Assembly: GCA_010093705.1 (NCBI GenBank)
Contig: MU006089.1
Coordinates: 2,653,561 to 2,717,560, forward strand
From: Patellaria atrata CBS 101060
Lineage: Eukaryota; Ascomycota; Dothideomycetes; Patellariales; Patellariaceae
Reading direction: 5' to 3'
DNA: 64,000 nt
The number at the start of each line of letters is the position of its first letter. Within the stretch, counting starts at the first letter, position 1. The position numbers and the translations under genes are program-made. Positions 1 through 10,380 of the stretch are shown piece after piece. Below the pieces are notes generated by a model. The model worked only from the letters and a program-made list of their open reading frames with translations, ran no database searches and was not told the origin of the DNA.

Positions 1-1428
1 TCAAGAGCACCCTCATATTTCTCCCAATTCTTTAGCGAACAATTACAAAGTCATGCTGGGAGAGCGGGTAACATAAACACGTGCTATATCGATCGTGATC
101 CAATAACTTTCCGTGACATCTCAATGCACCTTCAGGGATATCACGTAGCACCCCGGGATGGGGAGCATTTCGTGAAGCTATTTGCAGATGCTCAATTTTA
201 CAGCCGTAAGACTCTAACGCGCCCATCATGTATATCAGCTAATTAAGTGATAGTGCCTCGGCTCATACAACAACTTTTCAAAGCCGATATCTTCATTGAG
301 ATCGGAGGACGCCCGTTTAAGATCTCCCGAGACCTCTTCAACTCACCAGGCGATTCTCCGAACTTTTTCTCCCTAGGCTTTGCCCATTTCTTTAGCACCC
401 CATCCAATACGTTCCCTGGACTAGACCAGAAGACTCTTTTGCGGCCTCCTGCGATTCATGCTCCTGCATTACCCAACCGGTCAGGAGACATCTTTGCAGA
501 ACTACTACACATCCTTAAAGGGTACCCCGTTCATGTCCGCAATGAAGCACATCGTGCTGAGCTTCTTCGAGATGCCCGGTATTTCAATCTCAAGGGGCTT
601 GAACAACGTTTGATCCGCTGTGGTATCAGTTACAGTCTAACACGAGATCAAACTGAAATCCTAATTCGACTCGACGATATCAGGCAAAGTGGAATTTCTG
701 TCGCATTGGATTCGATAGTAGATGATGCCAACACGCCACCATCGTCAACGGCTCATCTCGGCCTTCCAGGTAGCAAGCCAACTACCCCGTCGCACAATGT
801 GGTCATTAACAATTCACATCCCGGTGTTGCCGTTTTATCGGGTTCTATCAAATATTCTCGTCCATACGTGGATGATACTTCTCACGTCCTCATACTTGAG
901 ACATCTAATGAATCTGCACGGCTAGACCTACAGGCGATGCGAGCGGAATTCGTTGGACAAACGAAAGCGCGTATCGCGAGCTTGTTCCAGATCATTGCTA
1001 ATAAGATGAACCTCCCTGCAACACAACCGCTGGGTTTGATGATGATGGCTAGTGGCGGTGGGGTCGCTGCCCAGCCACCCAGTCCGGCGAACAGTGGAGT
1101 AAGTGAGCATTTGGTTAAGATACGAGTCGATGACGATGCGTGTATACTTCTCGATGGAGAGGAGCTCGATCCTCCAGATGAGGACGTGGATATGGATAAG
1201 ATACTTTCGGATGAGCTGCAACTGAAGTTGAAAAGGCGGATGGGCTTCTGGAAAGTCACGCGTGACGATATGGGACCGACAGAGTGGATTGTGAGAAAGG
1301 GTCATTGGAGGATAAGGGTCCAGCAGGTTGAAGAGACGGGGAAAGTGGAGGTGGTGATGTGCGCTGTTCGTCTGGACGCGTTTAGCTCTGAGAGAAGTAG
1401 GAATAGGCATCGAGGGTTCTTAACGTAG
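1..1428 (+). CDS. BTB/POZ domain protein, 3' part (5' end outside window)
   Basis: The 5' end lies before the window. Exon A is 1-205, in frame from base 1; intron 206-253 (gtaag...ctaat...gatag, 48 bp); exon B is 254-1428. This gives 459 visible residues. Exon A ends in the alpha-helical tail of one BTB fold (a segment reading GYHVAPRDGEHFVKLFADAQ), and exon B opens a second one: DIFIEIGGRPFKISRDLF, then a GYPVHV segment and a second LLRDARYFNL helix. This double-BTB layout is known from a fungal family that includes yeast YLR108C. BTB domains mediate dimerisation and protein recruitment; the partner here is unknown. The C-terminal half contains an acidic stretch (PPDEDVDMD) and no enzyme motif. 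The intron removes two in-frame stops and restores FYS-LPR, so the junction is secure. Confidence 0.85.
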
Positions 1429-2552
1429 GGGACGTCAGTTGATAATCCCAGTAATTTCTTCGTACATATTAGATGAGAAATCTCCCGGAGAGAATAATTA
1501 CGGGGTACCCACCATATTACTCATCTATTGACTATTTCATTGGGAAGATGCTGCCTTCTTCGCACTCGCTGCGCGCTATTTGGTGCATCCCTTTATCGGA
1601 AACTTCTAGCTACGTGTATGACTGTGAAGACCTCCAACCGAATCGTACAGACGACACAAAGTTTTAGGATGATCCCACTGTGCATTACACTATCAAGCGT
1701 ACACTGTGCGTAAAGGTCCACGTGCACTCACTGTGACAAAGGGGGCATATATCAAACATGGTTGAACGTACAAAATACTCGCACGTAGCAATGATTTCGC
1801 CGTACAAGCATCTCTCTATCCAAAGACAACTTGTTCGACCGTACCAGTGACTCGACCTGATAAACGACTCAACCACACCGATACAAATGATTCCACAGTA
1901 CAAACGACTCAATCGTATGTATTTTTATAAAAGTTCCAATTCCAGCTTCTATCATCAAGCAACAAGGAACGCTAACAGAAACAACCATAGCGAAGCAGAG
2001 CCAAAATCTAGTGTTGAATAAAGAGATCGTTTATATGCTCAACAACAGAGTGCCTGAACAAAACAATGACCGTAGGCATAGAGTAAAAGAGAGAAGGTAT
2101 TTGTGCACCATAATGTCATTATTGTATTGAGGTTGAACTAGAACTCGAAATTTCGAAGACGGATTTTCAGTTAGAACTAACTTAATAGAACACACAGCCT
2201 AAACTCTGATGAACTTGTGCAAGGCTGCAGTGCAATTAGTTCAACAGATCATTGTCATAAAAGTCGTCAACCTAATGGATTCTAAGTTTCTATTACTTCT
2301 AGGGAAAGGGGTAACTACAGGTTGAAGTTGAGGGATGGATAAAGATCGAGTTACGGATGCTCCATATCAAAGCGTTCGTCATTGGTGATTGGCCCACAAG
2401 CGAGATCAAGCTAATCGCCCACACGCCAGAAATTCACGGCATCCAAGAACTACACCAAAGAAACCGCCGACGACACCACACCTTTCTTTCCCTCCACTCC
2501 TCACCGGCAAGAATAATTTGACCGAATCAGCACATATCGAACGACGGTCAAT
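1429..2552. other. Intergenic region with degenerate repeats; RPS5 promoter and leader
   Basis: There is no convincing gene here. Bases 1640-1915 carry copies of an ACAAACGACT-type repeat (see 1863-1915). A TATAAAA lies at 1926. The last 150 bases before the ATG at 2553 are rich in CCAC and TTTC and probably form the RPS5 promoter and leader. The open frames here are short and have no recognisable composition. Confidence 0.5.
1863..1915. repeat. Degenerate ACAAACGACT repeat cluster
   Basis: Three spaced variants of one short motif are visible: aaacgactcaacc at about 1863, atacaaatgattcc at about 1881, and gtacaaacgactcaatcg at 1898-1915. The same core recurs at 36432-36465 and 60992-61006. 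No coding potential is seen. Confidence 0.5.
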
Positions 2553-3396
2553 ATGTCGGAAGGCGAAGTCGAAGTCGATTCCCCCCAATACCCCATCCTC
2601 CCCAAGGATGTGACCGAGGAAATCGGCACCGTTAAGCTCTTCAACAAATGGACATATGAGGATGTTGAAATCAGGGATATTTCTTTGACGTAGGCCTCAC
2701 CATTTCAACTTTGTCAGGTTCAATTGGAGAGGAATGGTCGGCATACTGGAAATTCGAGAATGGCTGGCAGAGTATCATGATATTCAACAAACGCTAACGA
2801 TATATCTCGCAATAGCGATTACATCCAAATCCGAACACCCGTCTACATTTCACATTCCGCCGGTCGTTATGCCGTCAAGCGATTCAGGAAAGCACAATGC
2901 CCCATCATAGAGCGCCTTACGAACTCGCTCATGATGAACGGTCGCAACAACGGTAAAAAGTTGATGGCCGTTCGCATTGTCGCACACGCCTTCGAGATCG
3001 TACGTCCTCCCTCTTCCAATTTTACCCCAACCACCAGACGTCAAGAGAACTTTTTTTTAACAAGTTACGCTGCTGCAGATCCACATCATGACCGACCAGA
3101 ACCCGATCCAAGTCGCCGTCGACGCCATCGTCAACTGCGGTCCCCGCGAAGACTCCACCCGTATTGGTTCCGCTGGTACAGTCCGCCGTCAAGCCGTTGA
3201 TGTTTCTCCTCTTCGCCGTGTCAACCAGGCAATCGCCCTCCTCACCATTGGCGCCCGCGAGGCCTCGTTCAGAAACGTAAAGAGCATTGCTGAGTGCTTG
3301 GCGGAAGAACTCATCAACGCTGCTAAGGGAAGCAGCAACTCGTATGCGATCAAGAAGAAGGACGAATTGGAGCGTGTAGCGAAGAGCAATCGGTAA
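2553..3396 (+). CDS. rps5: 40S ribosomal protein uS7 (RPS5)
   Basis: Exons are 2553-2689, 2816-2999 and 3079-3396 (212 aa). Introns are 2690-2815 (branch gctaac, acceptor aatag) and 3000-3078 (gtacgt...gcag). The protein starts [14 protein letters not shown], continues with [18 protein letters not shown] and [12 protein letters not shown], and ends [13 protein letters not shown]. This is the full, highly conserved uS7 core and matches the usual fungal length of about 212 residues. uS7 sits in the head of the small ribosomal subunit near the E site and contacts tRNA and mRNA. Both phases are consistent. The start is the first ATG after the promoter, and the divergent acidic N-terminus is normal for fungi. 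No oddity. Confidence 0.97.
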
Positions 3397-3953
3397 ATGG
3401 AGATCTGGGAGGATGTGTTTGGAAGGGCCATGGGAGAGGTTGTCTTGGCCAAATGGAGTGGAACAGATTCTGCATGCGTGTTCGGGAGCTTTTCACGGTT
3501 ATACTTGCAACGATAGCACAAAATGTATGCTCATTGCATGATTGAACGCGATATGGCGGCGAATACCAATGAGTGAGATCAAGGCGTTTCTCGTATTCGG
3601 AGAGCCAGCTTCTACAAAAGGCATCACACCGAATCTCTAGAGTATGGTCAATAATGCTAACCCAACACTCCGTATTTGTATACACGGCAGTACTGATCAC
3701 AGGCGTTGTTTAATACTAATACTCAATCCCTACCCGAGAAAGTGCATATCTATTCATACCGACGCCCCGTCCAACAAGACCATTATCAATGCCGCTAGAA
3801 CTTAGTCCTAGTCCCCCAAATAAAATAAAATTGGGTATCCCGCAATGTCGGCCAAAATGCGATACCATCCAAAGAGAGTAAGAAACTGAATAAGAATGGA
3901 ATCATCCCTTTTCCCAAACCCCTCCACTATCAACCATCGATAGCCCACCTTAC
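3397..3953. other. Convergent 3' intergenic region
   Basis: This is the shared 3' flank of RPS5 (plus) and the coiled-coil gene (minus). It is AT-rich near 3800-3870 (aaataaaataaaatt), consistent with polyadenylation signals. No gene is seen. Confidence 0.5.
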
Positions 3954-6019
3954 CTAAGGCCCCTTCCCCATAGCCCCGAAAGCCGGCGCACTGATATCCC
4001 TCCTCACAACCCCCTCAACCATCTGTCGTCTCGGCGTCGCCTGTCCAGCAGCCATACTCCTCGCCCTACCCCTCCTCTGTCGTATTTGCTCGAGCGCGGC
4101 CTCTCTGTCAATCAGCGGACCACCTACCATGCCAGTGCCCGGTGGGGGCATATTCTTCTCACCGGTTTCGGGGTCCCTATTCTCCTTCACCTCTGTGGGA
4201 TCGGCGGAGAAGGCGAGTTTGGTCGCTGCGGACTGCGACGGGACATTGGAGATGGTGCGGGGGGTCGTGAGGTTTGTGATGTTTTTGGGAGTTGACATGG
4301 GGTGGGAGTGGATGGTATGTGCTGGGTAGGGAGAGAATTGGATGGGGATTGTGGTCGTTGTGGTAATGGTGCGGATTTCGCGGATCGGGTGCGGATGGGT
4401 TTGGATGGGTGTTTGGGGTTGGTCATAAGACTGTTGGATTTCGGATTCGGGTTCGTCTTCAGTCTTGTCGTGGAATGTAGTGGACTGTTCGGCCTGCTCG
4501 GACTCGGCTTCGCGTTCGGTTTCGATCACAGGCGAACAATCGAGCTCTGTTGCGGGAATAATTGGGGTTTCTGGAGTTGTGGTAGAGGCATATTCGCTCA
4601 TAGCTTCACTAATAGAGTGCAATTGTTTTAGGGGGGAAGGTATACGGTGAAATGTCCCCGTTGATGGGGAGAATGCCATCTCGATGTCCTCATTTATAGG
4701 TGTTCGATCCATGGGCTCCTGTGGTTCTGAAGGAGATGGGTCGCGAGCTGCAGATGTCTTCCTGATGACAGTATCCTCTATTTCCATCTCGTCTTCCGCA
4801 TGTGGGCTTCCAGGAGGAGTAATATCATGTGGTACAGAGGCCTTGATGCGTTCGATCTCCTCGGCGTAGCTGTCATCATGGACATAGTGCATGCGATTCT
4901 GTTCTGCGATGCGGCAGGAGCAGCATTGAAATTGGCACTCCATTTTCATGAAGTCGATTTGTTCCTCTGCATTCTTTCGTCGCCGTCGTTCGGCCTCAAG
5001 TTCTTCTTGCAGCTCTTGTACCACTTTGATATCACCCCTTCGTTGTGGTGAAACGTTTTCCTTGTCTGAGCCAAATCTGCGGTGTTTCCGCGGTGACCGT
5101 ACAGGGGATGCAAACTCGTCGTCCTCGTCTTCTAGATTGGTCGTGGGAAGTGCGATGCTGCCTTCGGCTGCTATCCGCGCAACCTCTTCCTCCTTCAAGC
5201 TTGTTTTCAAGGCATCACGTTCCTGTTCCACTATAGTAATGCGTTCGCGAGCCTTGTCCCACTCCGACTGTACGGCTATCAATTGATATTGTGCTGAGAA
5301 TGCCTCCTGTTCTCGCTTTGCAAGCTTCATCTTTTCACTCTGCAGACCTGACTCCGTTATTCGCAATGTATTCCGCGTAGCTTTAAGTTCCTCTTGGACT
5401 TTTACGATTGCAGATGATGATTTAAACGCCTCTTTCCGTGCGCGCCTAATTTCCTTCTCGTAGAGAGCTTGGGCGTGGCCGTGGGTATCTTTCGCACGAT
5501 ATAGCTCTTCCTATTATGGAGTTCAGCGTTGATAAAGTGCGTATATCCGGTGATCTTCAAATAATAACTCACCATGACAACTTCTAGTCGTTTTGCAACC
5601 TTCCTCTCTCGGTCTTTACCCTCCTCAATTTCCTTCTTCATCTTGCGCGCTTCTTCCCTAATTCGCCTACTATCTTTCTCTATCGCAGCTTTCTCCTCCT
5701 TAACCTTCAGTAACTCAAGCTCTGCCATCTCACGTGCCATCTCTGATCGTCTTATTGCGATCTCATCTCGTCGCATAGCTTCCTTGTGATCCCGTATCTC
5801 GAGGGCATTGAATCGAGCAACCATGCCTTGCACATTCGCGTCTGAATTGTTTCGACTATGCGTTCTGAAAGGATCAGGGCCTAGGTCCGGAAGAGACGGC
5901 GACTGTACCATTCGTCCTGGACTTCCATACTGCGGACGATGGCCGTTGACACGCTCTGGTGAGACGGGAAACAATGGCGTGCCTGGGGAAACAGGAAGTT
6001 TGAAAGGTGGAGGATCCAT
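3954..6019 (-). CDS. Conserved coiled-coil protein with CCSC motif
   Basis: Exon 1 is 6019-5573, intron 5572-5511 (gtgagt...ataatag), exon 2 is 5510-3954, giving 667 aa. The N-terminus (MDPPPFKLPVSPGTPLFPVSP) is proline-rich with SP/TP sites. Residues from about 75 to 290 are heptad-like and highly charged, including KKEIEEGKDRERKVAKR. A cysteine cluster (ECQFQCCSCRIAEQN) follows the coiled coil and precedes an acidic, SP/TP-rich, probably disordered region. The C-terminus (GGPLIDREAALEQIRQRRGR) is another short conserved-looking block. I believe this family is conserved across filamentous ascomycetes, but I know no function. A cytoskeletal or spindle-pole scaffold role would fit the coiled coil and the kinase sites; that is inference only. 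The intron removes several stops and keeps phase 0. Confidence 0.8.
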
Positions 6020-6507
6020 TCGGACCTGGAAATGTAAATTAGTCCTACTATAAGTGCGTTGCTTTACAGTGAATTGTATAAGTGGTGGGATGTATTATAG
6101 AGCCGGTATAACTTTGTAAAACGGAATATTATGCACTGAACTTTGGTGGTGGAAAGCTCGACAGGACTTTGTTGTTTATTCTCGCTTGTTGGCTGGAGCA
6201 ACGCGCACGGGAACCACGCTAACTACACACGTCGCGCTATTTCTAGGGCACATGCTTTCAACCACCTGCCTTTTATATTGTTTCAAACAACATTGGACAA
6301 AGGTACAATAATGACTTCTACGTCGTGTTGCTCGGTTTGCGCCTTTTTGCGAATATATATAATTTGTAGGTCATGAATTCTAAGTTCCTCTAGTTCTATC
6401 CAATAAGATTTCCCTTTCTTCGCTTCCATTACTCCAACTACATGTGAAATACCTTACATGTGAAATACATGTGAAATCCAAATCTAGGGTATCCAACAAA
6501 GAACCTC
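6020..6507. other. Intergenic: promoter of coiled-coil gene, 3' flank of amylase
   Basis: No gene is seen. It contains a three-copy ACATGTGAAAT repeat at 6440-6477 near the amylase 3' end. Confidence 0.45.
6440..6477. repeat. Short repeat, three copies of ACATGTGAAAT
   Basis: Exact copies lie at 6440-6450, 6456-6466 and 6467-6477. They sit 31 bases from the amylase stop codon, so they are probably in its 3' UTR. Confidence 0.8.
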
Positions 6508-8294
6508 CTAGGAGTCCTCATATATGTTCGAGTCAAATTGGACCGGGAACTTATCTCTCCCATCCGCATCGCGATTGACATATACCGCCATGCTAGTAGC
6601 AGGGCAGCTGAAGAGGCCATATCCCTCATCGTCAATGATCACCTCCCTCTTACTCCAGCTTAGGACATCAGTCCACACTTCTCCCTTGTGCATTTCTCCT
6701 ACCGCCATGCGCTTTTCGTTCTCCTCGGCATTACTCATGATGACGGCCATTCCGAATGGTTTGTCCCAAGTTCCACGGCGCACCCAGCCGATGCAGTTGG
6801 CTTTGTCGAAGTAGTCCTCTTGGTCTCCATAACAGTAGAGCTTACGGGCAAGTGTCATGTCTGGGACTTTACCGTCGCAGGAAGGTGGCTCCGAAGGCAC
6901 TTTCTTACCTATTCCTTTCAAACCATAGATGTCACCATAGAAGACACAAGGATAGCCATCTTTGCGGAGAAGGACAAGGGCATGAGCGAGAGGTTTGAAA
7001 AACGGTTCAATTGGGGTCTCAACAGTCTGTCCCGGCTGAGTATCATGGTTCATGACAAGAGTCTGCGTCGTGGAATAAGCATCTGCAACTTGATATAGTC
7101 TGAGCATTTTTGTTACTCACCACAGTGTTCTCGGGTTCGATCTGTACAAAGGATTTGTCAAAGACGCGTCTGAGGTCCGCATCCTCCGACTTGGAGATCT
7201 CGGAGAAGGTGTAGACCAGTGGAGCATCGTAAAGAGCAAATTTGTGCTTCATTTGTTTCAACCAGTTTTGCATCGGCTTCCGTTCCGGAACCCAATATTC
7301 CCCAACCATGAAAATGTCATCGCCACATTCTTTTCTCACAGTCTCGATCCACTCCTGCGTGAATCCCTGAGAGAAATGCTGAACGGCATCGAGTCTGAAC
7401 CCTTTGAGACCAACTTCTTTGGTGATCCAAACTCCCCATTTCTTGACGTCTTCCACGACTTCTGGTTGATTGAAATCGACATCGGCGAACATCATAAAGT
7501 CGGCGTTTCCTTGCTCATCGGCGACGTCCTGGGCCCAGTTTTTACCGTCACCTTGGATCTTATAGATGGCTTTCTTTTCAGTCTCGGCGTCAAAATCCGT
7601 ACTTCATATAGTCAGTACCTTTTTATATATCGAAGTCCAGGAGCACAAACCCACTGAAATGGTACCAGTGCCATTTCATACTACTATATTTATCGCCACG
7701 TCCGGGAAACTCGAACCCGACCCAAGCTGTAATTTCGTGAGGTCCCGATGTTACCTTGGTACGGTCTATGATAGACAGTTAGTGATGGCTTAGATGAAGT
7801 ATCCTCCTGGAATTGACCGGAAGAGGGTATTGAGCACCTACCATCCCCTTCAACCTCCACAACCGTACACTTTTCCTTGTTATCGGCCGCTGCTTTATGG
7901 TTCAGCACGGCATCCCAGTACAGGCCCACACCATGCTCTTTTGCCTTCGCACTCAGCTCTAGGAGCTCTTCTTTCGATCCCCACTTCGTGGCCCTGGTTC
8001 CCTTCTGCTCGAATTCTCCAAGATCATAAAGATCGTAAATGTCATAGCCGGCACCATCAGGCTCGCCCGCTTTGCATCCAGGTGGAAGCCAGAAGTTGTC
8101 AATACCGCAGGCTTTCAGTGCGGGGAGAGCTTTGATCAGCCTCTGATAGTGCTTCCTGTCACTGGGAACGTTCCATTCGTATGCTTGGAACATGCAGTAA
8201 TTCTCGTGCGTCGGTTTCCTGACTTCGGAGAGTTAGTCTCTCAGTCCAACATGATTGTTAATGACAAAAGTGATTTTCTACTTTCGTCACCCAT
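6508..8294 (-). CDS. Intracellular alpha-amylase, GH13 (GH13_5 type)
   Basis: Exons are about 8294-8282, about 8222-7842, 7765-7651, 7601-7121 and 7062-6508 (514 aa in this model). Exon 1 is only 13 nt (MGDE...) and its acceptor (8223/8222 versus 8219/8218) is uncertain. All other junctions are in phase. GH13 motifs are complete: region I DAVLNHK, nucleophile Asp in GFRLDAVQH (about D240), acid/base Glu in VGEYWVP (about E271) and the stabilising Asp in NHDTQ (about D337). There is no signal peptide: the protein starts near NYCMFQAYEW. It resembles the fungal cytosolic amylases of the Histoplasma AMY1 and Aspergillus AmyD kind, which are linked to cell-wall alpha-1,3-glucan rather than starch breakdown. 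That link is family knowledge, not visible here. Confidence 0.92.
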
Positions 8295-10380
8295 TGTGCG
8301 TGATAAGGGATAAAGATAAGGATTCTCCTAGCTTCTATATCTATCTGCAAATTTGCTGCTGAAGGAAGAATAAAATAAAATGAATGAACAAATACGACGA
8401 GTATCAAGAGAAGTGGGATTTATATCAAGGTCGTCCAACGCACTAAATATACGCGTGAACAGTCACCCGGTGTCGCGCAAAAAAAAAAATCAAAAATCCG
8501 TCAAAACGTACCGTGGGTCATGCTCAGTGACGTCTTTAGGGTAAAAAGTTCAGGATTTGAGGTGCGTAGCTAAGGTATTCCTCCTACACCTCACTACAAC
8601 AAAGAACTACATCATAGCGAACACCTCCGAAGCGGAATCTTGGGCAGCGGAAAATTTTTCGTTGTACGACTGTCATGTTCTGAGCATATGCGCAATTGTA
8701 GAATTCTACGATCATCACTATTTACTTGCATTATCTCGCATTAGATCTATTAGGTCCGCGGAACGATGAAATCTGTTGGAAATCAGCATATTTAGCCCCA
8801 CTGCAGCCACTTGGGCAATAGGAAATAGTGACGATCGTATGCGACTGTTGGACAAGCATTAAGGACGTACTTCCGCAGACATGTATAACGGTCAAGCTAA
8901 GTCTAAAATAGATTGATGCGCAGAGAAAGAAGGGGCCTGCTGTATCTATAGGAGTTGACCGGTAAATGTAATTTGAAACCCAAAGTGTTCCTTTTCAGGT
9001 ACCGAGCAAGATCCGAGGACTCAATGTGCAGTATGCAGTATGCAATATGCAGTACGTCAATTGTCGATAACTGTCGAGGATACGAAAGCATCATACTGGC
9101 GTGTATGTACAAGTAGTGGTACAAACTACACAAGAGTAACGTAAACCGTTGACCATGCTGCATGTACCAATTTGCATGCGTTGGGTTTTATTTGAACACA
9201 CTGCCCTGTATGTTGTGCTAACTGTGCATATAGAGTGTCTACTGAACCCAGAGTCCCTGCTATATCGATAATCTCTGCCGTACCCATGGTCCCTACTGTA
9301 CAAGTACAGATTAGTTCGATGCCTCCAACGAGAGCTCAACACCTTAACGTGCCGATAAGAAAAGATGAAGCTAAGATTGAGCTTAGCTGCTTGTGAACCT
9401 TCTCCCTATCTTCCCCTATCACAAAGCCAACTAAATACTAACGCTTAGCATTGGCTACCATAACAATCTCTTCATGCTTGTCGCTGAGAACCGTCATTGA
9501 CCTGGCTTTCTTATATACCCTACTACTCCATTACTAGCAGGCAAGCTGGTCGCTAAGGATTTATGTCTCTTAGAACTTCAAGTAGTCCATACCTGAGAGG
9601 AATTTGGTACGTTAAAGTTGGAGGTTTATGGCAGAATATTAAAGAGGTGATAAAGGGGGTTTTCGTACCTCGAGGGATTTTCCGGTCTTCTCTCGACGAT
9701 CTATGACTGAAAACCCAGGACCGATAATTGCTCGTTAAGTAGGAGTCGATAGAGAGTGTACGCTACTCTCGAAGGTGATTAGTTCTGTATTATACCTCCG
9801 AATAAATATTAAGAGGGTGGCCAACTCTCCTATAGAATGTCATAACCGGGTCGAGATAACAACCGGATATTGTACTAGCGTCTTTGGCTGTATCTTGTTC
9901 ATTGACAAATTTGCTGCGACCACAAGCGATGCGATAAACTTTTATAAGCTGACGTCAATAATCTACAGACTTATATGCAGAGTATGAAGTGGAGTAAATG
10001 TAATAAATATCCTAATATCTGTAGAACGCCCCATCCGGATATGCTATCCTTCGGAACTGGATGCTTCTCCTTAAAATGCTATGGACTCTAATGCACAAAA
10101 GACACTCTAGAGCTTTGTGTCTACTCTAGTGAACATATGTTGAACATATGTACAACTGGTATGTACAGTGTGTGTGAAAGGTAGTATCAATGAGGAAATC
10201 ATCAAGTCGTGCGGAAGCAGCTCCTTTGCTTGGGATAAAGGAAAATAAGCAAAAAATGTCTACATCCCTGTTGCTGTACGCATGTTCAACTCTTTGATAA
10301 CTGTTGGATATGAGTTGAAGGGAACGAAAGGGTATAAGAAGTAGAACGAAAAGGGGTAAAGGTTTAGGAATTTAGAAGTA
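8295..10380. other. 2.1 kb intergenic region, no gene found
   Basis: This lies upstream of the amylase and downstream of the Zn2Cys6 gene. It is AT-rich with an A-run at about 8480 and short TATGCAGTA-type runs at about 9030-9055. Only short open frames without recognisable features are present. Confidence 0.45.
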
